A program made the translations under genes and the position numbers. The notes below the pieces were generated by a model. It was not told the origin of the DNA. It saw nothing but the letters and a program-made list of their open reading frames with translations, and searched no databases. From contig JALHIE010000062.1 in the NCBI GenBank assembly GCA_022840285.1, forward strand, positions 1 to 15,639: a stretch of 15,639 bases of DNA, written 5' to 3'. This stretch comes from Porphyromonadaceae bacterium (lineage in GTDB: Bacteria > Bacteroidota > Bacteroidia > Bacteroidales > Dysgonomonadaceae). This document shows, one piece after another, positions 1 to 7,154 of this stretch (within the stretch, counting starts at the first letter, position 1; each line of letters opens with the position of its first letter).

Positions 1-1
1 G

Positions 2-544
2 CGCGAACTTTCCAAAAGATATCCCGTTGATGCTCAATTGGCTGAACTCTTGTGGAGACAGGAAACCCGTGAGTTAAAGATATTGGCAACGATGTTGTAT
101 CCTGTTCATGAATTCGATATGGATAAAGCCGATGAATGGGTGAAAGAAATTCCCAATCACGAAATTCGGGAACAGGTATCTATGAATTTATTCCAGAAAC
201 TGGACTTTGCGGACAAGCTGGTGCAAAAATGGACAGATTCGAAAGATGAAGAAATCCGGACCAGCGGTTACTGGTTGTTTGCCCGGTTGTTGATTGTGAA
301 GTCGGAGTTGGTCAATCAGATAAACCAAAAAGAGATTATGGAAAAAATGATTTCAGACTTGAGCACTGGTTCCTATTTCTTACGTCTTTCCGCGCAACGT
401 GCGTTGATCTTTCTGGGCAGGACTGCGGAGTCGTTTTCAAAAAAGATATTGGAAGAGATTCAGGATTTTCAAGCTTCGGAGGATGCCGCCAAAAAAGAAA
501 TCTTCGACAGCCTGAGCTTCGAATTTACAGATTTCCCCGATTGA
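2..544 (+). CDS. AlkD-like DNA alkylation repair protein, 5' end cut off by window
   Basis: The reading frame is open from base 2, so the start lies outside the window; 180 C-terminal residues are visible. The TTG at 38 is in frame but sits inside conserved-looking sequence and is not a credible start. The protein is all-helical and HEAT-repeat-like, with segments such as LWRQETRELKILATMLYP and KWTDSKDEEIRTSGYWL. These resemble the AlkD family, DNA glycosylases that wrap damaged DNA and release alkylated purines. The family is usually about 220-240 residues, so roughly 50 are missing here. Where B. cereus AlkD has its Trp-x-x-x-Asp active-site motif, this protein seems to read LDFAD (200-214), keeping the Asp but not the Trp. 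Activity is therefore uncertain, and the alignment is from memory. The gene converges on the MarR gene with a 20-base overlap of the coding ends. Confidence 0.75.
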   Translation, partial: RELSKRYPVDAQLAELLWRQETRELKILATMLYPVHEFDMDKADEWVKEIPNHEIREQVSMNLFQKLDFADKLVQKWTDSKDEEIRTSGYWLFARLLIVKSELVNQINQKEIMEKMISDLSTGSYFLRLSAQRALIFLGRTAESFSKKILEEIQDFQASEDAAKKEIFDSLSFEFTDFPD

Positions 545-1163
545 CGGAAGGCAGTTTTGACAGTAAACTATCGATCCCCTCCTCTTTGCAGTGGACAAAA
601 ATGTCTTTGTGAAAATGACAAAGCTTATCGGATGCCTGCAAAAACGACTCTTTCTCCGGAGGAGCCAGTACGCCAGATAACATCGTGGCAGACTTCCACA
701 ACCCGGGAAAAACTTTCGTCAGTTCCGCTCTCCCTTTATCGGTGATAAAAACACGCATCCTGCGCTTGTCTTCCTCGTCGCGGCGCTCACCGATAAGCTT
801 CGCTTTCAGAAGTCGCCGCATGACTTCATTGCCCGAAGTTTTTTCAATCACATTCCTGTTGTTGATCTCTGTCTTGGACAAACTTTCTTCATTAAACAGT
901 GCTACCAGGTAGATGTATTCATCGACCGTTTGGAGCAACGATCCTTTCAGCGCTTTCTTGATGTAGAACTTGGAGTACCGGTGCAGGAAACTTATGTTTT
1001 GCGCAATACGCACCGTGTCGCTCCTATCCTCTTTGATTGTCCGTCTCTGTTGCAGAAAAAGAATAAAGTCATTCAACGAAAGGTCCACCTCGGATGATTG
1101 AGTCGTTTTCTCAAACTGATCCAACAGTTCAATTATCTCGAGCAACAATTTTTTTGATTTCAT
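525..1163 (-). CDS. MarR-family winged-helix transcriptional regulator
   Basis: This 212-residue protein has a MarR-type winged helix-turn-helix. A long helix (about 50-90) is followed by the HTH (about 90-125, including SKTEINNRNVIEKTSGNEVMRRL) and the wing DEEDKRRMRVFITDKG (about 129-144), which matches the D..D.R...v.LT..G wing of the family. It is longer than classic MarR proteins (about 140-150 residues), with about 50 extra residues at the N-terminus and a C-terminal tail. Its only cysteines, C182 and C192, lie in a short His-rich stretch (CHFHKDIFVHC). The gene is divergent from the four-gene exporter operon starting at 1422, so it is the natural candidate for controlling that operon and itself; this is inferred from position. 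MarR proteins usually repress and release DNA on binding a ligand or on oxidation. The ligand cannot be read from the sequence. The start at 1163 is the ATG that opens the frame. Confidence 0.85.
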   Translation of the reverse strand: MKSKKLLLEIIELLDQFEKTTQSSEVDLSLNDFILFLQQRRTIKEDRSDTVRIAQNISFLHRYSKFYIKKALKGSLLQTVDEYIYLVALFNEESLSKTEINNRNVIEKTSGNEVMRRLLKAKLIGERRDEEDKRRMRVFITDKGRAELTKVFPGLWKSATMLSGVLAPPEKESFLQASDKLCHFHKDIFVHCKEEGIDSLLSKLPSVNRGNL

Positions 1164-1194
1164 ACGATAATATTTATTTTTTACATTAAGGTCG

Positions 1195-1231
1195 AATGGA
1201 ATTGAGCGAAGCGAAATCGCCGAGTTCCATT
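1195..1231. repeat. 37-base inverted repeat in the regulator/exporter intergenic region
   Basis: Two 15-base arms (AATGGAATTGAGCGA and TCGCCGAGTTCCATT) flank a 7-base loop. They pair in 13 of 15 positions, counting one G-T wobble and two internal mismatches. The element lies 32 bases upstream of the MarR start, so it would be in the 5' untranslated part of that mRNA if the promoter is further out. It is not followed by a T run on either side close enough to call a terminator. It could be an mRNA structure, a regulator site or a dispersed palindromic repeat. Confidence 0.6.
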
Positions 1232-1312
1232 GAAATATTAGTCAGAGGCAACTCGCGTATTGTCATGTTCTTGGGTGTAACTGATTTGCATGCTCCTTTC
1301 ATAAACGGATAA

Positions 1313-1328
1313 ACTTGTACGTAAAAGT
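1313..1328. promoter_or_regulatory. Imperfect palindrome, candidate operator upstream of the exporter promoter
   Basis: ACTT-gt-ACGT-aa-AAGT is a 16-base sequence with 12 symmetric positions. It is centred about 50 bases upstream of the -33 element of the exporter promoter and lies in the divergent region shared with the MarR gene. MarR dimers bind 16-20 base palindromes of this kind. Binding here is inferred. Confidence 0.35.
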
Positions 1329-1368
1329 ACTAATTTTTATGTTATTATACAAAAAAAATCATTTAAAA

Positions 1369-1400
1369 ATTGATAACAGTACAAAAATGTATTATATTTG
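1369..1400 (+). promoter_or_regulatory. Bacteroidota-type promoter of the exporter operon
   Basis: ATTG at 1369-1372, a 20-base spacer and TATATTTG at 1393-1400 match the Bacteroidota consensus TTTG-N19/21-TAnnTTTG with one mismatch. Transcription would start near 1407, about 15 bases before the ATG at 1422. This also argues against the in-frame TTG at 1398 as a start codon, because it is part of the -7 element. Confidence 0.7.
1380..1391. promoter_or_regulatory. Palindrome TACA-N4-TGTA inside the promoter spacer, candidate operator
   Basis: The sequence TACAAAAATGTA is a perfect 4+4 inverted repeat around AAAA. It lies wholly between the -33 and -7 elements of the exporter promoter. A protein bound here would block RNA polymerase, as expected for a MarR repressor. 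AT-rich DNA produces short palindromes by chance, so only the placement makes it notable. Confidence 0.4.
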
Positions 1401-1421
1401 TCACCTAATAATTCAATAAAG

Positions 1422-2120
1422 ATGGAAGTCGCAGCAAGAATTGAAGGAGCGGGCAAGGAATACAAAACGGGAGACACCACGATAGTGGCATTGGCTCCTT
1501 CCACCACTGCGTTCAATAAAGGCGAAGTAACCCTGATTGTCGGTCCTTCGGGTTCGGGAAAAACCACGTTGCTTTCGTTGCTCGGATGCGTCATTTACCC
1601 CACGACCGGTAACGTCTGGTTGGGAGATACGTGTGTAAATCGGCTATCGGAGGCAGAACTGGCGAAAATCCGGCTGAATGAAATCGGGTTCGTATTTCAG
1701 GGCTTTAATCTTCTGGCTCCGCTCAATGCTCTTGAGAACGTGATGCAGCCGCTTCTCCTGAAAGGCGAATCTCGAAAGGCAGCCAGGCAAAAATCGCTAT
1801 CGATCATCCGGAAATTTGACATGCAGTCGCGTGTAAAAAACTTGCCCCGCAACCTCAGTGGCGGGCAGCAACAGCGAATTGCCGTTGCGCGGGCCCTGGT
1901 TTCCGATCCGAAGCTTATTCTTTGTGACGAGCCTACGGCCTCGCTCGATCACAAGAGTGCCGTTCTGGTGATGGATATGTTGAAAGCGCTTTCACGCGAA
2001 GACCGGGCAGTGATTATTGTTACCCACGATACACGCTTAAAGAAATATGCGGACCGGACCATTTACGTTTCGGAAGGAAAAATCAGCGATACGCCGTTTG
2101 AAGAAGAATTTGATCACTAA
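1422..2120 (+). CDS. ABC transporter ATPase of a MacAB/DevBCA-type exporter
   Basis: This 232-residue nucleotide-binding protein is of the LolD/MacB/DevA class. Visible motifs are Walker A GPSGSGKT (41-48), Q-loop Gln93 in VFQGFN, signature LSGGQQQR (145-152), Walker B LILCDEPT (165-172) with Glu170, and the H-loop His202 in VTHD. All catalytic elements are intact. Such ATPases drive mechanotransmission-type exporters: a dimer flexes a four-helix permease, which works through a periplasmic adaptor and outer membrane channel rather than passing substrate through the membrane. It is the first gene of the operon, 17 bases before the adaptor. I chose ATG 1422 because the TTG at 1398 lies in the promoter -7 element. 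LolCDE itself is less likely because an HlyD-like adaptor and a TolC-like protein follow. Confidence 0.93.
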   Translation: MEVAARIEGAGKEYKTGDTTIVALAPSTTAFNKGEVTLIVGPSGSGKTTLLSLLGCVIYPTTGNVWLGDTCVNRLSEAELAKIRLNEIGFVFQGFNLLAPLNALENVMQPLLLKGESRKAARQKSLSIIRKFDMQSRVKNLPRNLSGGQQQRIAVARALVSDPKLILCDEPTASLDHKSAVLVMDMLKALSREDRAVIIVTHDTRLKKYADRTIYVSEGKISDTPFEEEFDH

Positions 2121-2137
2121 GTTAAAACAACATACGA

Positions 2138-3034
2138 ATGAAAAAACTATTTATGGGCTGTTTGCTCCTTTTGTTGCTCGTGGGCTGCGGTAACAAAACC
2201 GAAAACAGGGTTTCCGTAGAAGTGAGTCCCGTGACAGTGGCCGTTGGTATTGGGAAAATAGTACCACCTGTTGCAGGCATTGTTGCTGAAATAGTTGTGG
2301 CGACAGGAGACAAGGTGAAATCCGGCGATTTGCTGATTACCCTCGACAATACCGATGCGTCGCTGGCGTTGAGCGAAATAAACAGCCGGTTAGCCACGCA
2401 GCAAAAATCCATACAATCGGCAAAGTTGATGAAAGAACAGGGTCTTATCCGGTTACGGGAAGAAGAGCGAAAGTTGAACGATGCCCGTGAACTGTTTGCT
2501 GCGGGAGCGGTGACCGGCGAAAGTGTGCGTAACCTTCAAAACGGTTACGACTTGGAAAGACAAAATCAGGAGAGGCTGCAAAACGATATTGTATTGCAGG
2601 AGTCTCAGCTTCGAGAGATCGTTTCGCAGAAGAACATGAGGTCCGAAGAGTTAAGCCGGACATCGCTTCGTGCACCCATGGACGGAATTGTGCTTGACGT
2701 TCTTCCGAAAAAAGGGGAAGCCGTAGACAGGTATGAAACGTACGTGATACTGGCTCCTGACGTTCCCCTTATCGTGCAGGCGGAAATAGACGAGATGTTC
2801 TCGAATCGATTGGCTTTGGGTCAATCGTGCGAAATAAGGGTTGCGGGCAATCCTCAACCGGTGGGGAAAGGAGAAATCCTCAGCATTTCGCCCGATTTGA
2901 AGAAGAAATCGCTCTTTTCCGACAGCGGACAAGACTTGCAGGACCGCCGTGTACGCGAGATTGAAATTTCGATCGGCAAGGATGCCAATCTGCTTATCGA
3001 TACCAAGGTTGAATGCATGATTCATTTAAATTGA
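2138..3034 (+). CDS. Lipoprotein HlyD/MacA-type periplasmic adaptor of the exporter
   Basis: This 298-residue protein opens with a lipoprotein signal: a hydrophobic run ends in the lipobox L-V-G-C, with Cys17 as the predicted lipid-modified residue, so it should be lipid-anchored in the periplasm. The order is membrane fusion protein-like. The first lipoyl half is at about 36-72 (IVPPVAGIVAEIVVATGDKV). A long heptad-rich coiled-coil hairpin follows (about 73-170), then the second lipoyl half (about 175-207, SLRAPMDGIVLDVLPKKGEA) and a beta domain. It should bridge the permease encoded next and the TolC-like channel. The ATG at 2138 is followed by a good basic n-region (MKK). It is shorter than E. 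coli MacA (about 370 residues) because the C-terminal membrane-proximal domain is small. The permease starts 6 bases after its stop. The substrate is unknown. Confidence 0.9.
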   Translation: MKKLFMGCLLLLLLVGCGNKTENRVSVEVSPVTVAVGIGKIVPPVAGIVAEIVVATGDKVKSGDLLITLDNTDASLALSEINSRLATQQKSIQSAKLMKEQGLIRLREEERKLNDARELFAAGAVTGESVRNLQNGYDLERQNQERLQNDIVLQESQLREIVSQKNMRSEELSRTSLRAPMDGIVLDVLPKKGEAVDRYETYVILAPDVPLIVQAEIDEMFSNRLALGQSCEIRVAGNPQPVGKGEILSISPDLKKKSLFSDSGQDLQDRRVREIEISIGKDANLLIDTKVECMIHLN

Positions 3035-3040
3035 GTCGAC

Positions 3041-4177
3041 ATGTTTGCAACAGCCTACAAGTTCATTCGATTCGAAAAATCCAAAAGTACGGGAATCCTG
3101 CTGGGGATTATTATCAGTATCTACCTGATCGGGCTGGAGCTGGGTATTTTCTTTTACCTCACCACGCTTATCGGTGGTGTGATAAACAACGCTAAACCCG
3201 AGTATGCTCAGGTTTTTGTCGTGAACAAGCTTACCAACAATGCCAATATCCTTTCGCCGTTCGACAAACGTTGGGTGAACCAGTTGAGGAGTATAGAGGG
3301 GGTTGACGATACGCACGGGATGGTGATGGCTAATGTCAGTGTCCGGTTCGACAACGGAGAAAGTTCGCCAGCCATTCTTATCGGAAGCGAATATCCCGAA
3401 CTGGCAGCAGGCCCTTCCGAACCGCTGTTGAACTCCGGTTCCACGAACAATCTGTTCCTTCAGGGAACGGTTTCCACCGATTTTTACGATAACAAGACGT
3501 TTGGTTATGATGTAAAACTGGGAACAAGTTTCGAGATCGGCGGAAAAAATGTTATGGTGGGGGCCACGACAAAAAATGCCAAAGGCTTTTCGAGCCCGAT
3601 GCTTTATACAACCGATGCCACGGCACGTTATTACTCCGGATTTTCGGAAGATGCAGTCAATGCGGTTATTGTGACGGTAAAGGATGAGTCGAGAATCGAC
3701 GAGGTCATCGAACAGATAAATACCGTTGCTCCGGACCTGCGTGCGTGGCGGTCGGAAGAACTCAACAATGCCACTGTAATAAATGTAATGACGGCGAACA
3801 ATATGGGCATGAGTTTCGGAACGTTGGTCATTTTTGCTATCGTGAGTGGATTTTTTATCATCGGGCTGACGATGTATTCCGCCACTTACGACCGGATCAA
3901 GGATTACGGAACGCTGAAAGCCATCGGGGCCACCGGTAGATACATTACTCTTTTGGTGATAACCCAGTCGTTTATTTATGCGGTTGTCGGGTTTGCGGTT
4001 TCGTTGCTGCTGTTGATCGGGACAAAGTTTGGAATGGCCAAGGCGGGACTCATCATCAATCTCTCCCCTCAGTTTTTGGCATTCTTGTTTTTCGTCACCC
4101 TGATCATTGCGGTGGCCAGTTCCCTGTTTTCCATCCAAAAACTAAAAAAAGTAGAGCCGTCGTCGGTATTCAGATAG
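3041..4177 (+). CDS. FtsX/MacB/DevC-type ABC exporter permease
   Basis: This 378-residue protein has the layout of the mechanotransmission permeases. TM1 (about 17-40) is followed by a large periplasmic domain (about 41-255) and three C-terminal helices (about 258-281, 301-327, 345-364). The cytoplasmic loop DRIKDYGTLKAIGAT (284-298) is the typical FtsX-family coupling segment that contacts the ATPase, and the C-terminus ends in the usual KVEPSSVFR-like tail. The length and the separately encoded ATPase make it closer to DevC than to MacB, where ATPase and permease are fused. With the adaptor and TolC-like protein in the same operon, it probably works as a tripartite pump for a periplasmic or envelope substrate. 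The substrate cannot be deduced. Confidence 0.9.
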   Translation: MFATAYKFIRFEKSKSTGILLGIIISIYLIGLELGIFFYLTTLIGGVINNAKPEYAQVFVVNKLTNNANILSPFDKRWVNQLRSIEGVDDTHGMVMANVSVRFDNGESSPAILIGSEYPELAAGPSEPLLNSGSTNNLFLQGTVSTDFYDNKTFGYDVKLGTSFEIGGKNVMVGATTKNAKGFSSPMLYTTDATARYYSGFSEDAVNAVIVTVKDESRIDEVIEQINTVAPDLRAWRSEELNNATVINVMTANNMGMSFGTLVIFAIVSGFFIIGLTMYSATYDRIKDYGTLKAIGATGRYITLLVITQSFIYAVVGFAVSLLLLIGTKFGMAKAGLIINLSPQFLAFLFFVTLIIAVASSLFSIQKLKKVEPSSVFR

Positions 4178-4204
4178 AGATTTCAAGTTCACAAAAACAT
4201 CACA

Positions 4205-5554
4205 ATGAAAAAAACATACATACTTTCTCTTGCATGGATTGTATCCTTTCTGTCTGTTTTGGGGCAGGAGAAGGCGATAAATCTAAACGCGCTGACGCTG
4301 GAAGAGGCCATAAAGTACCCGCTTACTCATTCGCCGAAGATCATCGCGCAGCGGTTGAAAGAACAACAGGCAGCATACAAGCTTTCGCAAGTGAAACTGG
4401 ATTATCTGCCCGACGTTTATGTTACATCCGATCTGCGGCGGAACATCATTATTCCGTCAACACCCATCCCCGCATCCATGATCGATCCCTCGGCACCGGA
4501 AGACGAGTTGATGTATATGCGGTTCAACACGCCGTGGAGTTCGGGGGCGGGGTTGAATGTTACGTTCGATATTTTCAATCCCCAAACAGCGGGATTGAAA
4601 TCGGAGCAGGAAAAGCAGTTGAAAATCAGTCGACTGGATTCCCGGATTGTCGAAAACGAGTTGCGAGCTACTGTTTCACAGGCCTATATCGATTGTGCGC
4701 TTGCCCAGATCCAACTGGACGCAATGGCTGCCGATACGGCTTATTACACCGCGTTGTCACGTGAGACAGAAGATCTTTACCGACGTGAAAAGGTTTCACT
4801 GGCTGACAAAAACAATGCGGAAATGAATTACAACGCTTCGCTTGCCCGCTTCCATCAGGCCAAAAATATTCTGCACAACTCCAGAATAAACCTGTTGATC
4901 TGTTTGGGAGTGGAGCCGGACGAATATAATTTGGACCAGTTGTGGCTGGCGGACGATATTCAGTCGCTTTATTCCAAAATGGACTCAGGAAAAATCCTGA
5001 ACGGCGAGAATCCCCTTTCACAGCGCCGCCAGGATGAGTTGGTTTCGCTGTCCGAGATCAGGACCAGAAATGCCGTTTGGAAATATGCGCCGTCGTTGTC
5101 GTTATCGGGATATTATGGAGCCAATTATTTCGGGAAAGAGTTGAAGTTGGGAAACACCGACAGGTGGTTCGGGAACAGTTTTGTGGCTCTTTCGCTCCGG
5201 ATTCCCATTTCAAGATCGCTGAGCACGGCAAAAGAGGTTTCCCGGTTACGTATACAGGAGCAGCTTGAGCGTGAAAATTTGCGGGATATAAGGAATAACC
5301 GGCTGGGAGAATTATCGAGGGAGCTGGTCCGGTTGGAAACCTGTAAAAATACTTACCGGTTGAAACAATCGAACATGAAATTGATAACCCAAAATATAGC
5401 GGCAAAACAGGCACAGTTACAAAAAGGCTACATGCTCGAAAGTGAATTTTCATCGGAAAAACTGCGGGAACAAAATGCCTTGCAGGAGTATCTGCAAGCT
5501 GCCCATGATCTGTTGTCGGCTTATATAAACCTGGAAAAACTGACGAAAAACTGA
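4205..5554 (+). CDS. TolC-like outer membrane efflux protein
   Basis: This 449-residue protein has an N-terminal signal peptide (MKKTYILSLAWIVSFLSVLG, cleavage expected near residue 20). It contains two outer membrane efflux (OEP) repeats. The first begins with the characteristic LTLEEAIKYPLTHSPKIIAQ segment, and the second covers the C-terminal half with long helices (about 340-445). The length fits the TolC/OprM family (about 430-490). It should trimerise into an outer membrane channel with an alpha-helical periplasmic tunnel that docks onto the adaptor. It is the last gene of the operon, 27 bases after the permease. It converges on a small membrane protein gene only 6 bases away, with no obvious terminator hairpin between. 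Confidence 0.92.
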   Translation: MKKTYILSLAWIVSFLSVLGQEKAINLNALTLEEAIKYPLTHSPKIIAQRLKEQQAAYKLSQVKLDYLPDVYVTSDLRRNIIIPSTPIPASMIDPSAPEDELMYMRFNTPWSSGAGLNVTFDIFNPQTAGLKSEQEKQLKISRLDSRIVENELRATVSQAYIDCALAQIQLDAMAADTAYYTALSRETEDLYRREKVSLADKNNAEMNYNASLARFHQAKNILHNSRINLLICLGVEPDEYNLDQLWLADDIQSLYSKMDSGKILNGENPLSQRRQDELVSLSEIRTRNAVWKYAPSLSLSGYYGANYFGKELKLGNTDRWFGNSFVALSLRIPISRSLSTAKEVSRLRIQEQLERENLRDIRNNRLGELSRELVRLETCKNTYRLKQSNMKLITQNIAAKQAQLQKGYMLESEFSSEKLREQNALQEYLQAAHDLLSAYINLEKLTKN

Positions 5555-5560
5555 TTCCGG

Positions 5561-5752
5561 TTATTTTTTGTCGCGGTAATTGTTCTGGATAAAAAACATG
5601 GATATAAACATATTTACGATCAGAAAGCCACCCCCGCTTGCCAGGAATATGCCTTTCCATTTCGGAAGCACGATCAGGCAGACAATGGAGACGATCGCTA
5701 TGACAGCGATAACTGTCCACATCACGGTGAAAATTTGTTTTTTTGTAGCCAT
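5561..5752 (-). CDS. Small membrane protein with two predicted helices
   Basis: This 63-residue protein has a short charged N-terminus (MATKKQ), two hydrophobic stretches (about 8-29 and 34-54) separated by a Lys-Trp-Lys turn, and a charged, Asn-rich C-terminus. Both ends should face the cytoplasm. It begins 4 bases after the stop of the secreted hydrolase gene on the same strand, so the two are very likely cotranscribed. I do not recognise a family and assign no function. The helical-hairpin composition, tight spacing and lack of any competing gene support it as a real gene. Confidence 0.7.
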   Translation of the reverse strand: MATKKQIFTVMWTVIAVIAIVSIVCLIVLPKWKGIFLASGGGFLIVNMFISMFFIQNNYRDKK

Positions 5753-5756
5753 TCGG

Positions 5757-7148
5757 TTAGTTATTTAGTTGTTTTTTTATCCAGAACGTGATGTCCGACA
5801 AAATATCCGGAGAAAGAGTCTGTTCGATTTTTCCATACTCATCGGCACGGCCGGTTTCGCATTCCTGAAAAAGATGATTCAGTCCCGGATACGTTTTTGT
5901 TTCGTACCGGTAGTTTTGTCCCTTGTCCAGAGCCGACTTTATAGCTTCTAAATTTTTTTCTGCCAGTACCTGTGTGTCTTTTTCGCCGTTAATGGCCAGC
6001 ACCGGACATTTTACCTTTTGCAGGTATTCTGCCGGATCCAACGCCAGGAACTGGCGGTACCAGGGAGTGGCGATCGCGTTGAACTGGTCGCGGACAAAAG
6101 CATCCTTTTTGAGTTTCATTTTAACGAGAATAGGGTACTGCTCCCAAAGTTGAGAAAGCCTGTCACGCAATGCCGCCCGGTCTGCTTCTGTTCCTTTCCA
6201 TTCCGAAAGGCTTTCAAACATCTCGCGTATAGCCTTTAATGACCGCTCGCTGTTTTCGGGCTCCATATCGAGCAGTTCCAGTGCCATCCGGTTTTGCTCC
6301 ATTGTGGTTTCAATCCCCTTTTCTCCCATTCCTGCCATAAGGACGATAAATCCGACGTCCCGGTTTTCCGACGCCACCATGGGCGCGATCACACCGCCTT
6401 CGCTGTGTCCGATAAGGCCGATAGCAGATTTGTTTACCTCTCTACGGGTTTTCAAATATTCCACGGCAACAGCGGCATCCGTCGCAAAATCTTGCGTGGT
6501 GGCTATTGGATAACTACCTGTTGACTGTCCTGTACCGCGTTTGTCGTACCTAAGCACAACGAACCCTTTTCGGGTCAGGTGATCGGCAATCACCAGGAAC
6601 GGCTTGTGCCCGAAAATAGTCTCGTCCCTGTCGTGTGGCCCGCTGCCTGCAATCAGTACCACTGCCGGGAATGTTCCTGCAGAATCAGGGATAGAGAGTG
6701 TTCCGGCAAGTTCAATGTTGTCTTTTTCGTTGGTGAATTTCAACTCTTCCGTTTTGTACGGAAAAGGAGGTTTTGGTTCTTGAGGACGGTTCAGAACCGG
6801 TTTGTCGACCGGTCTGAGTACCAACGGGAAAGGTATTCCGCCCTGATTGAATGTTCCCGGTATGGAGTCACCCTGTAATGTTCCCTGATAAAAAATACCC
6901 AATCCTGTAGCCACAATCTCGAGTTTATTACCTGCGAAAGAAGTCTTGGAAGTGGGTAGCCCTAATGCGTTCTGTGCGGGACTATCCATGGTTGTAGTGT
7001 ATGTGCTGTCGGTTTTCGAGATATGGAAAATCAGGGGCAGCCTGTTTCCCATCACGTCAAGAATCCCGCTCCAGCTCCCGGCAATTTCTTGCGCGGAAAC
7101 AGAAGCAGACACTAAAAACAAGAAGAGGATTGTTGCTTTCATTTTCAT
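5757..7148 (-). CDS. Secreted alpha/beta hydrolase (serine esterase/peptidase-like)
   Basis: This 463-residue protein has a Sec signal peptide (hydrophobic run about 5-17, cleavage near the Ala-Gln at 19-20). A beta-rich N-terminal domain follows (about 21-112). The hydrolase domain (about 130-463) has an oxyanion-region AGSGPHDRD (167-175), nucleophile elbow GHSEGG (247-252) with Ser249, and probable acid Asp391 (INGEKDTQV) and His425 (GLNHLF). The triad is therefore complete. The reaction is ester or amide hydrolysis in the periplasm or outside the cell; the substrate is unknown. Similar Bacteroidota proteins are usually annotated simply as alpha/beta hydrolase or S9-like. It lies 6 bases after rlmH and 4 bases before the small membrane protein gene. 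A second Met at codon 3 is an alternative start. Confidence 0.88.
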   Translation of the reverse strand: MKMKATILFLFLVSASVSAQEIAGSWSGILDVMGNRLPLIFHISKTDSTYTTTMDSPAQNALGLPTSKTSFAGNKLEIVATGLGIFYQGTLQGDSIPGTFNQGGIPFPLVLRPVDKPVLNRPQEPKPPFPYKTEELKFTNEKDNIELAGTLSIPDSAGTFPAVVLIAGSGPHDRDETIFGHKPFLVIADHLTRKGFVVLRYDKRGTGQSTGSYPIATTQDFATDAAVAVEYLKTRREVNKSAIGLIGHSEGGVIAPMVASENRDVGFIVLMAGMGEKGIETTMEQNRMALELLDMEPENSERSLKAIREMFESLSEWKGTEADRAALRDRLSQLWEQYPILVKMKLKKDAFVRDQFNAIATPWYRQFLALDPAEYLQKVKCPVLAINGEKDTQVLAEKNLEAIKSALDKGQNYRYETKTYPGLNHLFQECETGRADEYGKIEQTLSPDILSDITFWIKKQLNN

Positions 7149-7154
7149 TCTTCA

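Noticed and set aside
1398..1421. Upstream in-frame TTG start for the exporter ATPase, adding 8 residues
   Set aside because: The TTG is part of the TATATTTG promoter element at 1393-1400; ATG 1422 gives the normal family start.
3026..4138. 370-codon open frame on the minus strand opposite the permease
   Set aside because: It is an antisense shadow: its composition is rich in His, Arg, Gln and Asp with no domain, while the plus-strand frame is a clear FtsX-type permease in an operon.
5554..5561. Terminator between the TolC-like gene and the convergent small gene
   Set aside because: The 6-base gap and its flanks show a T run but no convincing GC-rich stem.
5058..5720. 220-codon minus-strand frame opposite the TolC-like gene and overlapping the small membrane protein
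   Set aside because: The protein looks non-coding and conflicts with two better supported genes.
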